From NCBI GenBank assembly GCA_008360975.2, contig CM039179.1:54722666-54786665 (forward strand): a stretch of 64,000 bases of DNA. The letters run 5' to 3'. Positions 12,694-25,100 of the stretch are shown here, piece after piece. The DNA is from Lichenostomus cassidix. Taxonomy: Eukaryota > Chordata > Aves > Passeriformes > Meliphagidae. The notes under the pieces were generated by a model that was given only the letters and a program-made list of their open reading frames with translations, did not search any database and was not told the DNA's origin. How positions within the stretch are numbered: position 1 is the stretch's first letter; each line of letters starts with the position of its first letter. Position numbers and translations under genes: made by a program.

Positions 12694-13213
12694 TGTTGCA
12701 GTGTGGCTCTGCAAGGCTCCATGAGGTTTTTCCTTTGTTCCCCTGCTCTGTATGTTATTGGCTGTTTTTGAAATATGCACCCTGCCTTATCAGAAATCTA
12801 TTGGTGTGTATCCCTGCCCTTCTTCCCTCAGACCTTCCAGGACTGGCTCTAGAGAGCCAGCCCCTCCCCCCTTCCCTTCCCTTATAAACTCATGCCAGCA
12901 TGAGCCCAACAGTCACTGTCTTAGGGCTCCCAGCCCCTTTGACTTTCCCCCGCTTTTCTCTCCCTTTCCCTTTCCCTTTCCCTGCAACCCCCCTGAAGAC
13001 CCAAATAAACCTCCCTGGGAGACCAGAGATAGTGTCTAGTATGTTCTTTCGCCTCACCCCTGTTTCCTGCAGAGTTTCTGTCGCTCCAGTTTCATGCCAC
13101 GCTGAGCGTGCCCCGGCCCCGCCTGGCACGGACTTGCGTGGAGGTTCGCACCGCGGCAGACCTCGTTCTTGAGGTTTCTGGGTCCTGCCACCTCCCCAGA
13201 ACAAGAAACCTCA
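12694..13213 (+). mobile_element. Solo LTR, family B, copy 2 (6-bp TSD)
   Basis: A 520-bp GC-rich LTR starting TGTTGCAG and ending AACCTCA, flanked by TTTTTC on both sides (12688-12693 and 13214-13219). It matches the LTR at 528-1057 over the promoter half: the shared words TGTATGTTATTGG and TCTATTGGTGTGTA, then TATAAA (12893-12898) and AATAAA (13004-13009). The 3' half is more diverged. A TTTCCC run (12961-12982) is private to this copy. Frames of up to 120 codons over it are by-products of the GC-rich LTR. No internal retroviral sequence remains. Confidence 0.88.
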
Positions 13214-13219
13214 TTTTTC

Positions 13220-16200
13220 ACCCTCATGGTATTTCTTGAACAAAATAAGGATTAAAAAAATATACTACTCAAGAGCAGCAAAAGAACTTGGAGACATTAC
13301 TGTTCCTTAGCTTTCCCAAACTCCTCACTTTCAGTTCTCAACTAGAGTACTTATTGCAGAGCCAAACATATAAGTCTGCAGGCTTGAAGAAGTGTAGACA
13401 TGCTTGGCATGAATGCAAAATCTGGCAGTTTAACACATGTCATGGCAAACTCTTTATGGAAAAGGCCAAGAACAACTCAACAGTTCCCACTCAGCAAAGA
13501 GGACAACACAGAGAAAAGCAAATACTAACATTTGACGGAAAGGTTGTTGAAGATAGAAGGGAAATAACATTTGGCCGGTTGAAATCCTACAAAAAATATT
13601 TTTGATATAATGCCTGTTATTCACACATAGCTCCTAACACTAACAGAGCTTCATCAACAGGTCTAAGTGAATTTTACTGAAAGTTGATCAAATTTATGTG
13701 AATGCATAATACCATCATTTAGAAGACACACATGAGAACTGAATATTTGATTGATTACTTTGGAAGGTTACTTTGTGGGCTTCACAACACTAAGTCATAC
13801 AGTTTATGAAATCCCTAGGAAAGAAAGTGAAAAGTGTATATGTTACCTCTACCAAGCAAAACCTTCACAGTTTTATAGATGTGGTCAGGTATGAAAAGAA
13901 TTCAATTTCCCTTTTTATAATGTTTAGCTTGTTTTGAAACAGAAAACAATTGAGAAAACATGATAAAAAAAGTCAATCAGAGTAACTTCTAAAACAACAC
14001 CAAATATAATTAATACTTTGTTGTGCTCTCATGTCTGTATCCCATAATGCCATTACGGTGAATTAAAAGATGATATTTCAAAAATCTATTTCAATCATTA
14101 AATAATTTAATCTTTCAATGTTCAGCCATTTCTAATATTTACTCTTTTTTAAAAAAAGCCTGATAGATACTTGAGGTGCTTGCATTCCTGATCATCCCTG
14201 GTTAAATACTTTCAGGCAGTATTAGTGCATCTGGGTCACCATTACAGATTTTAACATCTAGAAGTAATCACATTTCCTTCTTTTTCTCTAGTTTTCCCTA
14301 ATTTCTTTTGAAAAGCCTTAGGCTTGCTGTAGGATATTTCGAAGACTTCTACTATTAGGGTGCTATCATTTAAGTCTGTTGTTAAAGGTGTTTAGTTTAA
14401 AAAACAATATCTATTGAATCTGTTTTTGTTTTGCTTTATGTATGTCTCAATACAATATTTATCATATCCTTAATACTCATTTACTTTTCTCCACTAGTCT
14501 CTTTTTCAGCCTCTGAGGGTAAAACTAGTCATGTAGTTTTCCATGCATCATGTACCTTTTATTTTTTTACTAACCATTTGAAGCAGTTTGTTTGCTTTAT
14601 TTCCACTTCATTGAAGATCCTTACCAACACCAAAAAATTTTACTTTTAACTAATTGGGGGTCTATCAAAGATCTTCTAAGATACATTTTCTTTCTTGGTG
14701 TGTCAAGACAATTTTTTAATGAAAAATGCAGATCTAGCAAACACAAATACTTAATTTATCTACTTTGGGTTTTTTTTTATTGTTTCACAAAATGCTGGAA
14801 TGTTTTTAACTTGGAAAAACTAATCTTACTTTTCTTCCTAGTTCCACCTATTTAATTTTGTCACAAATTATTTACTCACAAATAATTCATTTGAATATTT
14901 AGTTTTATATTTGTGATATATTTAACAAATGAAAGTGCTCAAAATTTATAAAAATACATTAGTTTAACTATAAAATGTCTTAATTTTAAAAACACTTCAT
15001 TTAGTCAAGCTTATGATAATTTTTGATTCTTTATCAAACTTTGGGAAAGTTGATAGGTTTCTTCACAAAAGAAATCAAACTGTAGTGAATACTGTTTATG
15101 GACAATAACGTCTTTATTCAGAGTTTCTGCTTTCTTCCCTATTCCTGTGATAGTCCATTTTTCATGGACTGTAAACATTTTTTATTTTCCTATACTCCTG
15201 TGCTGGTTTATTGTCCATTTGGCATGGTATACAACTAATTAACAGTGAACACCAGTCCTTCTGAAAATACTCTTCTGAACACCAATAGCATATTCATAGT
15301 AGGTATGAATACCATAACAGCTGCAAGTTACAATGTGAATGTTGTTTGAATACAGAAAAATTCCTTATATGTTAAATAAAAACATCTTTGAAGAAAATTT
15401 AATTTTCAAGCTCAAAAGACCTATTCTTTTCAGTATGCATTATGTCTTATATACAAATAAGAAGGAGTGTTTGGATAACCTCCCAGTCACATCATCAGCC
15501 ATAGAAGGAATAACACCTGGGACTCTTAGATCCCTTTGCTATACTCCAAGTTTCCCGTGGTGTTTCCCTTTTTTTGTTGTTGTTTTTCTGCTACACCATT
15601 AAAATTTATATGTAAGTATAAATGCTGAGTTGAAAGGTGCTGACTATAAATTATTGATATTAAATAATGGAATGACTGAAATTGGACTAAGTAAAGAATT
15701 AAGTGATGCAAGCATCACTTAATCAATGTGAGTTTATCAAATAGCTTCTGTTTGCTTTGATATTAAAAGTTAATTTAGATAATATCACTCATGTTGAACA
15801 CCTACTTTTTTTTTACAAGGCATTTAACTTGATAAAAAGAATTAATTTAATGAATAAATTTGACTGATAAAACTTCACGCAGTATAAATTAAATGAATTA
15901 AAGAACAGCCATCAAAAAAATCTCAGAAGGTCATTCCAAATAGGATATCATTATTAAAATATTTAATTATCATTATTAATCATTATTAAAATATTTACTG
16001 GTGTCATGTCATAATCAATTCTTGCCTTACTCTCTGTCATTGGTTATTTGCAAGAAAAAACAAATCATCAATGACAAAGTCAACAGTGAGTAAAAAGTCA
16101 CTTTTAGGGAAATGCCTGGAATGCATAATAGACTGGGAAGACATGACAATATAATTTTGCAGTTATGAAATATAAGTGACAAAGAATTAAGATACACTTT

Positions 16201-18039
16201 CTGTGTGAGGTCTCCATCTATGTAGAAGCAGAGATTCTAGAAATGCCAGGCTCAGGTTGATCACAGCAATAAAAAGATGAACTTTCAAAATGATTAAAAG
16301 ATGAACTTTCAGTGTGTTCCAGTGGCTGATAGAACAAACACAAACCTTGGCCTGCTTGGATACTTGTATTACTAATTTTATACAATTCTCCTTCCTTTGT
16401 CAGGGCAAAAAAAGTTGACATCAAAAGTTTCACTTTTTCTTTTTTGGCTATTCTAGTAATGAAAACTATGCATGAGTGTTGTATCTGCAACCAGATAATC
16501 AGTTAACATTTAACACTACAGCTCAAGTAATGGATTTCTGCCTGAAGAATTTATGATGGAACCCAAAAGGAGCTGACAGTTGTTCTGGAATTAAATTGTT
16601 AGCACCCTTTTTCTGAATGTGGATTGTCATAAGTATGGAGTCCAAACTAATAATGTTATAAGAAGGGTCATTTACGTTAGAAAATGAGATATGTCAAAAA
16701 TATTAGAGAAGCAGCCTAAGAGAAAGAGGCATATCTGATTTCAGACTATTTTTAATGTTGTTTAAAAGTAGTAGCAAAAAAAGCTGAATTCTAAGAAATA
16801 TCCTGACCTACATTTCTGTCTTTTTCACAAGCAAGTTGCCTTTTGCATCTTTTAGGGCTGTATTGCCACCCACCATAATGATCAGTTCCAAAATACAAAG
16901 TACAACATGAATAGGGATCTGTAAATGCATGGCATGTTGAGAGAATTTCTCAAAACACGGGTGACCTGAAGAGATCTGAACTGTATCAAGCTATGCCACT
17001 GTTTGCTTTCTGAGGCATACAGGTAAATTGAGTGTCAGTGCTTTTTCACTAACAGACTCTAAAAAATCGTTTTGCAAGCTGTTACTGTGAAAATCTTACA
17101 CCGCCTTCATAAAAAACATAAAGACACACTTTTCAAACAGAACAAAAATCATAATACCAGCTCACATTTAATAATAGTCAGCTTCTGAAACACAGTTTCC
17201 AATTGTGTTTCCAGCCCTTTTGGGAGATTATCACAGTTAAAGAAGCAAAGATGTTCTTCCTTGTTCTGCAGCCATTCAGGCATACTTTTACATACTGATC
17301 CCTCTTGCTCTTGTCTTCAAAGAAGGAAAAGTCAGGTTCCTTTGGTACAGAGAGGAGTAAGATGTAAAAAAAAAAAACCAGTACAGAAAAAGTGGAATTG
17401 TACCTGAATATCTGTTGTGAAACCAAGCTGACTACATGCTACCAAGGTTCCTCTTAATGTCAATGTTAAGGCCTGTGCAAATTTCAAATGCAATACAAGA
17501 TTTTTCAGATGGGATGCCACGTATTTCTTGTTAACTTATGATTCTCCCTTTTTTATCCTATTTTTAGTGTCAAAGGTGTTCCTCAGGTTGTTTTAAGGAG
17601 GGCTACTTGAAACAGCTAGTTATGGAGACTGACATATTCTCTCATGCTGAGAAAGGTAACATTGTGACACCATTTATGCCAGTATAAAATTATTGCTTTA
17701 AATTTTCTGGTTTTCCATGATGTCCATCTTGTACAGCCTGATAATTCCACCTATGTCAGGAGTACAGTCTGCAAACTTATCTAATAAGAAGTTTCTTTTC
17801 ACATTTTAAACCATCTGATCTAACAGACAATTCAGATTTGTGCCAGTCATAGGGAAAATTATTAGGTAAATTCTTAGAGAAGACACAAAGGAAAAGTGAG
17901 GAATAGTGAGGAGCAGTAAATAGTGCTAGATAAATCTTATTTCTTTCTGTGATAAAATGGCCACCTAAAGGGAATAGTATTGGCTTTACTAAGGCTTTGA
18001 CACATTAACCTAACAATATTGAAGAAATAGGAATGGATG
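13220..18039. other. AT-rich stretch without recognised gene
   Basis: About 4.8 kb with no transposon, exon or RNA gene that I recognise. A 105-codon plus-strand frame at 13288-13605 has no recognised motif and no splice context. A short duplication of AGATGAACTTTC lies near 16275-16310. Confidence 0.55.
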
Positions 18040-19110
18040 GGTGGGCTACAAGGTGAATGAAAAACTTCCAGAACTACTCTTTGACCCTGCATTCAGAGGG
18101 CAGAGATCAAGGTTTTAAAGCCTAGCTGGTAAAGAGCCATGAATGTCATGCTTGGGTCAGTACTGGAACTGACACTGTTTAGTGTCCTATCAACAATTTG
18201 GGATTGGGACAAAGCACATCTTCATTACATCTGTGAACTAAGCCAAACTAGGGGGAATGGCTTAGTGTGCTGGATATCAGGGCTGCCATCCTCAAAAAGA
18301 TGGAGGATTGAGTTAACAGAATCCCCATGAATTTCAGCAAAGGCTAATGTGAAATCTTGCTGCTCAGACAGAGCATCCCCTGACATCAGTGCAAGTTGGT
18401 AACAGACTTGTGCAGAAAACAACTGAGGGTCCAGTGAATGACTATTTAAAATTTAGTGCTAATAGCTTGAGAGAACTGATAAGTCACCTCTTCTCAGCCC
18501 TGGTGAAGCTGCATTTGTAATGCTGCATCCAGGTTTCAGCTTCCCCAAGCAATGTAGAGGTTGACAAACCTGAGAAAGCCTGAAAGAAAACAATTGATGC
18601 AATGAGGACACCAGACCAAATGATACACAAGGAAAGGCTGAAGAAGTTTGGTTTGTTTAAGAAGTGAAAGCTTGGAAAAAATGTAATTGTAGCCTTCCCC
18701 TACAAAACAAAATGATTATAGAGAGAATAGAAGCTGACTTAATGTGGCTAGCACAGACCTTTCCCGTGAGAATTCTTTTCTCTCTTCTTCCTGTGTTTTA
18801 TAAACAAAGATAAAGTTTGGGTGTTATTAAAAACAGTTTCTCGGGATGTGGACAGTTCAGGCCTGGCCAATCAGGCCTAGGGGGAGGCTTCGAACTGACC
18901 AATCTGGGTGACCTTTGAAAAGTCTATATAAGATGGAATTAAATAATAGAACTTTCTTCTTGATGCCACACTTTGAACCTGGGTCTTCTTACTCTGCTAG
19001 CGGCTCAACAGTGACAACTTAATTTGGGTTTGCATAGTGGAAGCAACATGCTGCAATAAATGAAATTATTATTGCATATTGGGAAAAAAAATCACAGTGA
19101 GAGAAACAAA
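18040..19110 (+). mobile_element. CR1 LINE remnant, split by an LTR
   Basis: An old CR1 fragment on the plus strand. From about 18139 the frame reads GSVLELTLFSVLSTI, a decayed form of the CR1 reverse-transcriptase stretch around GSVLGPTLFN. Downstream words such as GGCTGCCATCC, CAGCCCTGGTGAAGCTGCA and GGAAAGGCTGAAGAAG fit the CR1 C-terminal coding and 3' region. The catalytic YADD region is destroyed. The LTR at 18743-19016 interrupts it; the text resumes at 19017 with CR1-like words such as CACAGTGAGAG near 19094. Both ends are approximate. Confidence 0.75.
18743..19016 (+). mobile_element. Solo LTR, family A, copy 2 (6-bp TSD)
   Basis: A 274-bp relative of the LTR at 102-361, starting TGTGGCTAGC and ending GTGACA, flanked by the exact duplication ACTTAA (18737-18742, 19017-19022). 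The TATA box is kept (TATATA, 18925-18930). The polyadenylation signal is mutated: AATAAAG in copy 1 is AATAGAA here. It also carries about 14 extra pyrimidine-rich bases near 18774-18790. It inserted into a pre-existing CR1, so it is younger than that CR1. No internal genes remain. Confidence 0.9.
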
Positions 19111-22100
19111 AACATGGTATTCAGATAAGTTGATCATTCTTTGAAATTTAAAAAGTTCATTTGGAAAAGTTCACGTGTACCTTGATCTAACTTGGAATCT
19201 ATTTCTGCTTTGAGAAGGATGTTGAAATAAATCACGTCATGACTTTTAATCTTCGTTTTTCGTAATTCTGTCATTCAAATACCTTAGGACTGAATTATAA
19301 GAATAGCATGCAGAATCCAAAACAGGTCTACAAAGACCAGGAAATTTATGCCACAATGAAAATAGTATGGGTTTGGTTGATGTTTTTGGGTTGGGTTGGG
19401 TTTTTCAAAACTATGTGGTATATGACCAGTTTCTTATTGCTACAGAATCTGTGAAATGCAGGAGTGTAAGACAATTGCACTGCCTTTAAATTCCCAGCCC
19501 ATGTTGGTCCTGCAATCGACAGAAACACTGTATTTTCTCCAAGAGTTACTCTTTCTTTATTTTTTTTTCTCCATCAAATGGGATTACTCAGACTATAATC
19601 TGCTGGTTTCAGGCTACTTAGCTTCCTCCCTAAAGTTAGATAGGTCCATATTAACCCCTGATTCACTTTTTTTTTTTTTTGTCATCAGTTGCATATGTGT
19701 TAGCTTTCCGCATTCAGTTGTTGCGGAATTTCCCTGCAAGGCCTTTCAAATTTACAAGTCTCTTAAAAGGTTTGTAAAGACAAATTCGATCTTTGGCCTC
19801 TAGCTTTACTTCTCAAAACACTCTATCTTGCACAACTCCTAGCTCTGATTTATTATAGTAAAATATTTGCTAAATTCCATAAGATAATAACAACTTTTTC
19901 CTTATAGGCCTTCAGATTTTTGCTGCCATGACATGGCTTTTCCTTCAAAGTCAAATCCCAATTGTCTTGTGAGCCACAGTACAACATTCTGTCAATAAGG
20001 TTCTGGTTCTCTAGCCTGAAATTCCTGACTGCCTCATTCTTCCTATTCATCTCAATATAAAGAAATATGTGTTGGTAGAATTGAAGTTTTTGAATGTTAA
20101 GTTTTAAAACATGTGACATACAAAGAAAGGACTCAATTTAGAACAAGCAAAATTTTTGTGAATACTGTGCACAATTACCCATGTCAGGTGATTTGTGTGG
20201 TTGTTCTTTCCCTATCTCTGTGCTGCCTCAAAAGTAACCTGGTGCATAATTTTACCTATGAAGATTATCATGCCCAACCAGTTTACCTTAACCATCCAGT
20301 TAGTGAATCCATTGTCAGAGAAAACAAAGTTCAACATTCCTCAAAAAAAAAAAAAAAAAGTGAATAGAAGAAAAAATCAAATAAACCTGTAAGTATTTCT
20401 ATGTGACATTTTCAGTCAACTCTTTTTTTCAATTAAGAAACATAGTTCAGCCCTAAAATGCATGATGTCAAATTACCATCAGGCCAACAGATATTTCTGA
20501 ATATCTGTATGGTAAACTGAGTAAAGATTACAAGAGTAGTTAGAATACCAATTACACATGAAAGCTAGGTGCCACAGAGAAATAAGCAACAAATTGATAT
20601 ATTATTAAAGGCATCAAGGCCAAACAGTTAAAGCTAGTAACAATTTCTATCCCAGCGCAGTGTATAATCTAATGAGGGCCAAATCCTATAAACTTCCCTA
20701 TGCACAAGAAATCATTACTCATGTAGAGAGAAACTGATCCCTCTTCAGGTGCCTGCATCTGTATTTGATGTTGCTGCATTTACATGAAGACCTTAAGGAG
20801 AAAACTAATTGTGGAAAAGCTTATTTTTAGGGACCTTAGCTGGAGAATAATTTTACCCCAAAATATATAAAACTATCTGAATGAGACAATGCATGAGAAT
20901 AAGGACTTTTCAAGATCTTTTAACCTTGGGCATTGAAGATCCACATCATGATTTCATAGAACTCTATTTCTTACTGAAGAAAAAAAAAATATTGAAAGTC
21001 TGAAAATACAAAAATCCCCTACGTATTTTGGTCTCAAGAAACTATGCTGAACCATCGCAGGGGCCATAAATTTCTTTAAGCAAAATAATATTACAAATCA
21101 CCCAATAAATATTATGACATCTTTGGGGCTTCTTTGCTTGTTTGTCTGCTTGCATGCTTTCATTTTTATTTTGGTTTCAGTTAGAGAGAAAGGTTGTAAG
21201 CAGGAATAAAAAGGGATAGAATATTTTCTTTTCCTAGTATCTTAAGAGCTGTCACAAAACACTTGCCCATAAACTACCCCTCAGCAAATGGAGATGATCT
21301 GGAAACACTAAAGGAGACAATACGCTTCTTGTTATAGAAATTTCTTCAGGGAAAAGAGAAATATAAATTATTCAGAAAGTTCCTTAGGTTTGGAATAAGT
21401 TGCTTATGAAACACTCATGACCATGAGACAACAAATGTGAATGCAGTATTTCTCAAACACTATTTGTGCTACAATAAGTTAAAGGTCTAACTTGAATGAT
21501 GGTTGACTGAACAGCCAAGTGGTTAAGGCCATTTGTCAAAGTAAAAGTTGTGTAAAACTACGTTTTCTTTGTAGTTAAAGAGAAATCACTTCAGTTGAAA
21601 GAGGAAGTATTTTGCTAAACATAATGTAATTTAATTTTATTTGCCATTGTAAAGATTTAATGTCAAATATACCCCATGTTCTGTAATAATTAACATACAG
21701 GTGTCTCTGAAAAAGCATAAGAAATAAACAGTTCACTGAAATTAATATAGAGTGTCATGTTTAAAACGTTAATGTTGTGCTTTGGCCAAGTAAAAAAATA
21801 CAAACTTTTATGTAAGTCCCCTGAATATTGTACCTATTGTCAAATATACTAAATCTGTGATGTATTTATTAATAGCTATTCTATCTTCCTTCACATTTCA
21901 TCCAAAATTATTATCTATTTAGTCACATGATACATTAAAATCTTCTGGGTACAGAAGAAGCAAACAAAGGTTCTCTAATTGTCTGCATGAAGGCTGCCTT
22001 TATTCTGAGAATTGTTTTGGCTCATAATTATTTTAAACACTCTCAAGTTTTTATTCATTTAATATGATAGTTTGAGGTCTCATTTGTCTGGGAAAGAAAA

Positions 22101-25100
22101 TTGTGTAAAGAGTGGGGTCCTTTTCTTGGGTGCAGACTATGAGCTTAGTGAATTCTATATACCATAGACTGTATGCTATTTCTACATACTAAAGTAAAAT
22201 GAATGGGCAGCATGACAATGTTTAGTGGGAAACCAGTGGTACAGGTATAATAAATGTTTGTTGAAAAATAGGAATCAATATGTTTATTAAAAAAAGTTAA
22301 TGTTTGCAACAAACACTATTAGGTTTAGGGAACCAAAAAACAATAACCTGTCACTTTCAGAGAGGGTTGTAATATGATAAATTGTCAAGAAAAAAAGCAG
22401 CTCGATCATCACTGTTGTCTGCCAAGGACACAGTTTATCAATGTCACTACTATAATCACAAAGTGACTAAAGAAGTTATTTTCACACTTGTTCCTAAAAA
22501 ACTTGTATGTTATGGCAAATAATGGACTCTTCTCTTGAAGACTGTCTAACAAATTATCCAGAAAGTATTTTAAAGATTTGAAATCAAATGTCCCATATGA
22601 GAATCATGCCCCCATTCTTCCTTCTTTACATTTTTATCTTTCATAGGATTCTTCTAAAAGTCAACCTTTTGGGTTGTGTTTAGAGCACAAATCTAAGTAT
22701 CTATATGTTCTACCCCTTTTAGTTTTACCCAGCTTGTTTTTTTGGTTTTTGGTTTGTTTTTTTTTTTTTCTGCTGATGCTGGACATATAGGTATTGACTC
22801 AAACACTCTAAGCACTAATGTGCTGATAAGGTGTGTCACTTATCACTCAAACAGAATACATGCTTCATGATCTAAACAAGATCACATCTGTGCTTGGGTT
22901 ATTTTTTAAGTTTTCTGCATAGGATACAGTCCTCCAGTCATCAGCTCACATGTAAAAACATGAGACAACAGATATGAGAAAAGGGAATAAATGGGACAAG
23001 AAAAAATCTGCTTATTCAAATGATCATAACATTTCCATTTTGTTTCCCTTATTAATACCATAATGAAATTGTAATTCTGTTGTATCCACAGTTATCTTGT
23101 CAATTTAGTGTTTTGAGTAAACTTTATAGAAGTCGTTTGCAGATAAAAATGATGGTTACATTGCCTAGAGGGCAAAACTAACACTAAATAAAGCATGCCT
23201 TCTTTTTTTCCTCAGTAATATGTCTGCCAGGAGGGCTGTAATGCTTGGCATTTTGATGCTTGGGTCAGCATAGGAGCTCTAAGTATCATAACACTTTTTG
23301 TTTAGAAATGTCATGACTAAAACAGCTATTACTATGGATAACTATGTCTGTGGAAAACAATTTGATGTAGTTGTCTACAGGAGGGTGTCTAGTGTTAGTT
23401 GAGACTCCTTAGAGTGTCCCTGTAATCTTTTTTTTGCCTCTTTGGAAGGATATGCTTCTCCAATTTGTCCTTTGTCACATCCCTGTTTGAATGTCAGCCT
23501 ATAATGCCACTGTTGGTCAGTTAAGATGATGAAACATCTTACTTGTCTGAATCTGGTCCTGAAAAGTTAATAAAACATCACTGTTCTCAGTAGATACTTC
23601 TCTTTGTTTCTTGTCATGAGCTTCACTTACCACTTACCAAAATTGTTGGGATATTTGTTATTAGTATGGCAGTTTTAAGGTCATCTTGAAAAAAATTTGT
23701 ATTTTTACGTGCATCATGGAAACTGTGCTAACTTTCTGAGTATGAAAACCATAATTCAATTCAATATGTAATCTAGTTGGTTGGTTTGTAATAGCTACTG
23801 ATTGCTATAAGCAGTAACTGAAAGATCTCAAGAAAAACCAGCTAGAAAAAATATTCACATCTCAATTCAGGGTGGAAACAGTATGGCACTGATTTTCAGT
23901 GAGTTGTCAAAGATCACAGCTTTCAATCTAGCTGACTTACTAAGGTGGTTGCAACACACTTTAATTATGTGATTGATATGATCTTCAAAAGAAGTATCAG
24001 AATTTGGAATGACTCCAGGGTCATAACCATTATACAATAGATAAAGAGAACAAAATAAACCTCTACAGATTACACCTGAGGCCTTTTTCATTAGTAAGCT
24101 AATCAATACCAGCTTGCAGAATCAGCACAGGAACAAAAACACAAAAAAACTTCACTTGCCCTAGAGAGAGGAGGATCCTGCAAAAGTCAGGACTTGGGAA
24201 ATAAAATGATAACATTGTAACTGGAAAAAAAAAATACCTCACATCAAAGTATTCTTTTCTAAAATCTGATTTCATTTTGTTCTGTCCATTACTCCTTGTA
24301 TTGCTTTCCAATTCTACCTTGCCCCAGCACTAAAGAGGAAATTCCCCCTCTGGAAGGTTTTTATCTTTTATGAAAAACATCAGAACTCCTTTTGGTATTT
24401 TTCCTCTGAGGGTAAGAAGTATATAAACCAAAGATCGTTTTGTTTTCCACTCTGACTGTATTACTGCACTTGAGGGGAAATTTGTCTTTATAAAAGGGTT
24501 TATGACATTTCAGTGCAATGCAGTATGGTAACACTTGATAACTTTCATTTGGTTTTATTGTTCTTCCTTTTGCATCAGATTTATGTGTTCTTTATGAAGT
24601 TATGAAAAGACAGGAAAACATAGTTGTTATCCCTGCAATTTCTTTTTCAAATATAATTGAAAAATATGAAATTTCAAAGATCTATGATTTTTTTTTATCT
24701 AAATTTCTTCTCAGTCCAGGATTTCTCCTTTTTATGCTATTCTTTTCTGAGATCTCTAATTGAAATAAGAGCTTTCTAAATTAAAAGCTAAGGTGTGTGC
24801 AAAGAGGGAAGAAACTATTGTAAGCATAAAAGATATTATCCAAAGATAATAGTGAACTACAGTTTTGTTTTAGAAGATTAAAAAAGTTTTACAAAACTCT
24901 GTCCACAAAGGTACTAAGAATAGCTTATGTAGATGGAAAGTCATTTGAGAAAGACCTTTAAAGAAAAAAAATTGCTTTTTTTTACATAAACTGCTAAACT
25001 ATTATTATTTTTATTGCCCTATTCTTATTGGGATATCTGTCATTGTTATATGTCAGTAAACTGCAAGCAGCTTTTAGTACTTAAAACTTTCTTCAATTAT

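Noticed and set aside
12525..13204. Overlapping frames of 90-120 codons on both strands
   Set aside because: They mostly lie in the family B LTR (12694-13213); none resembles a retroviral gene.
20343..20359. Poly-A run as a processed-pseudogene tail
   Set aside because: No coding-like body or flanking duplication was seen upstream.
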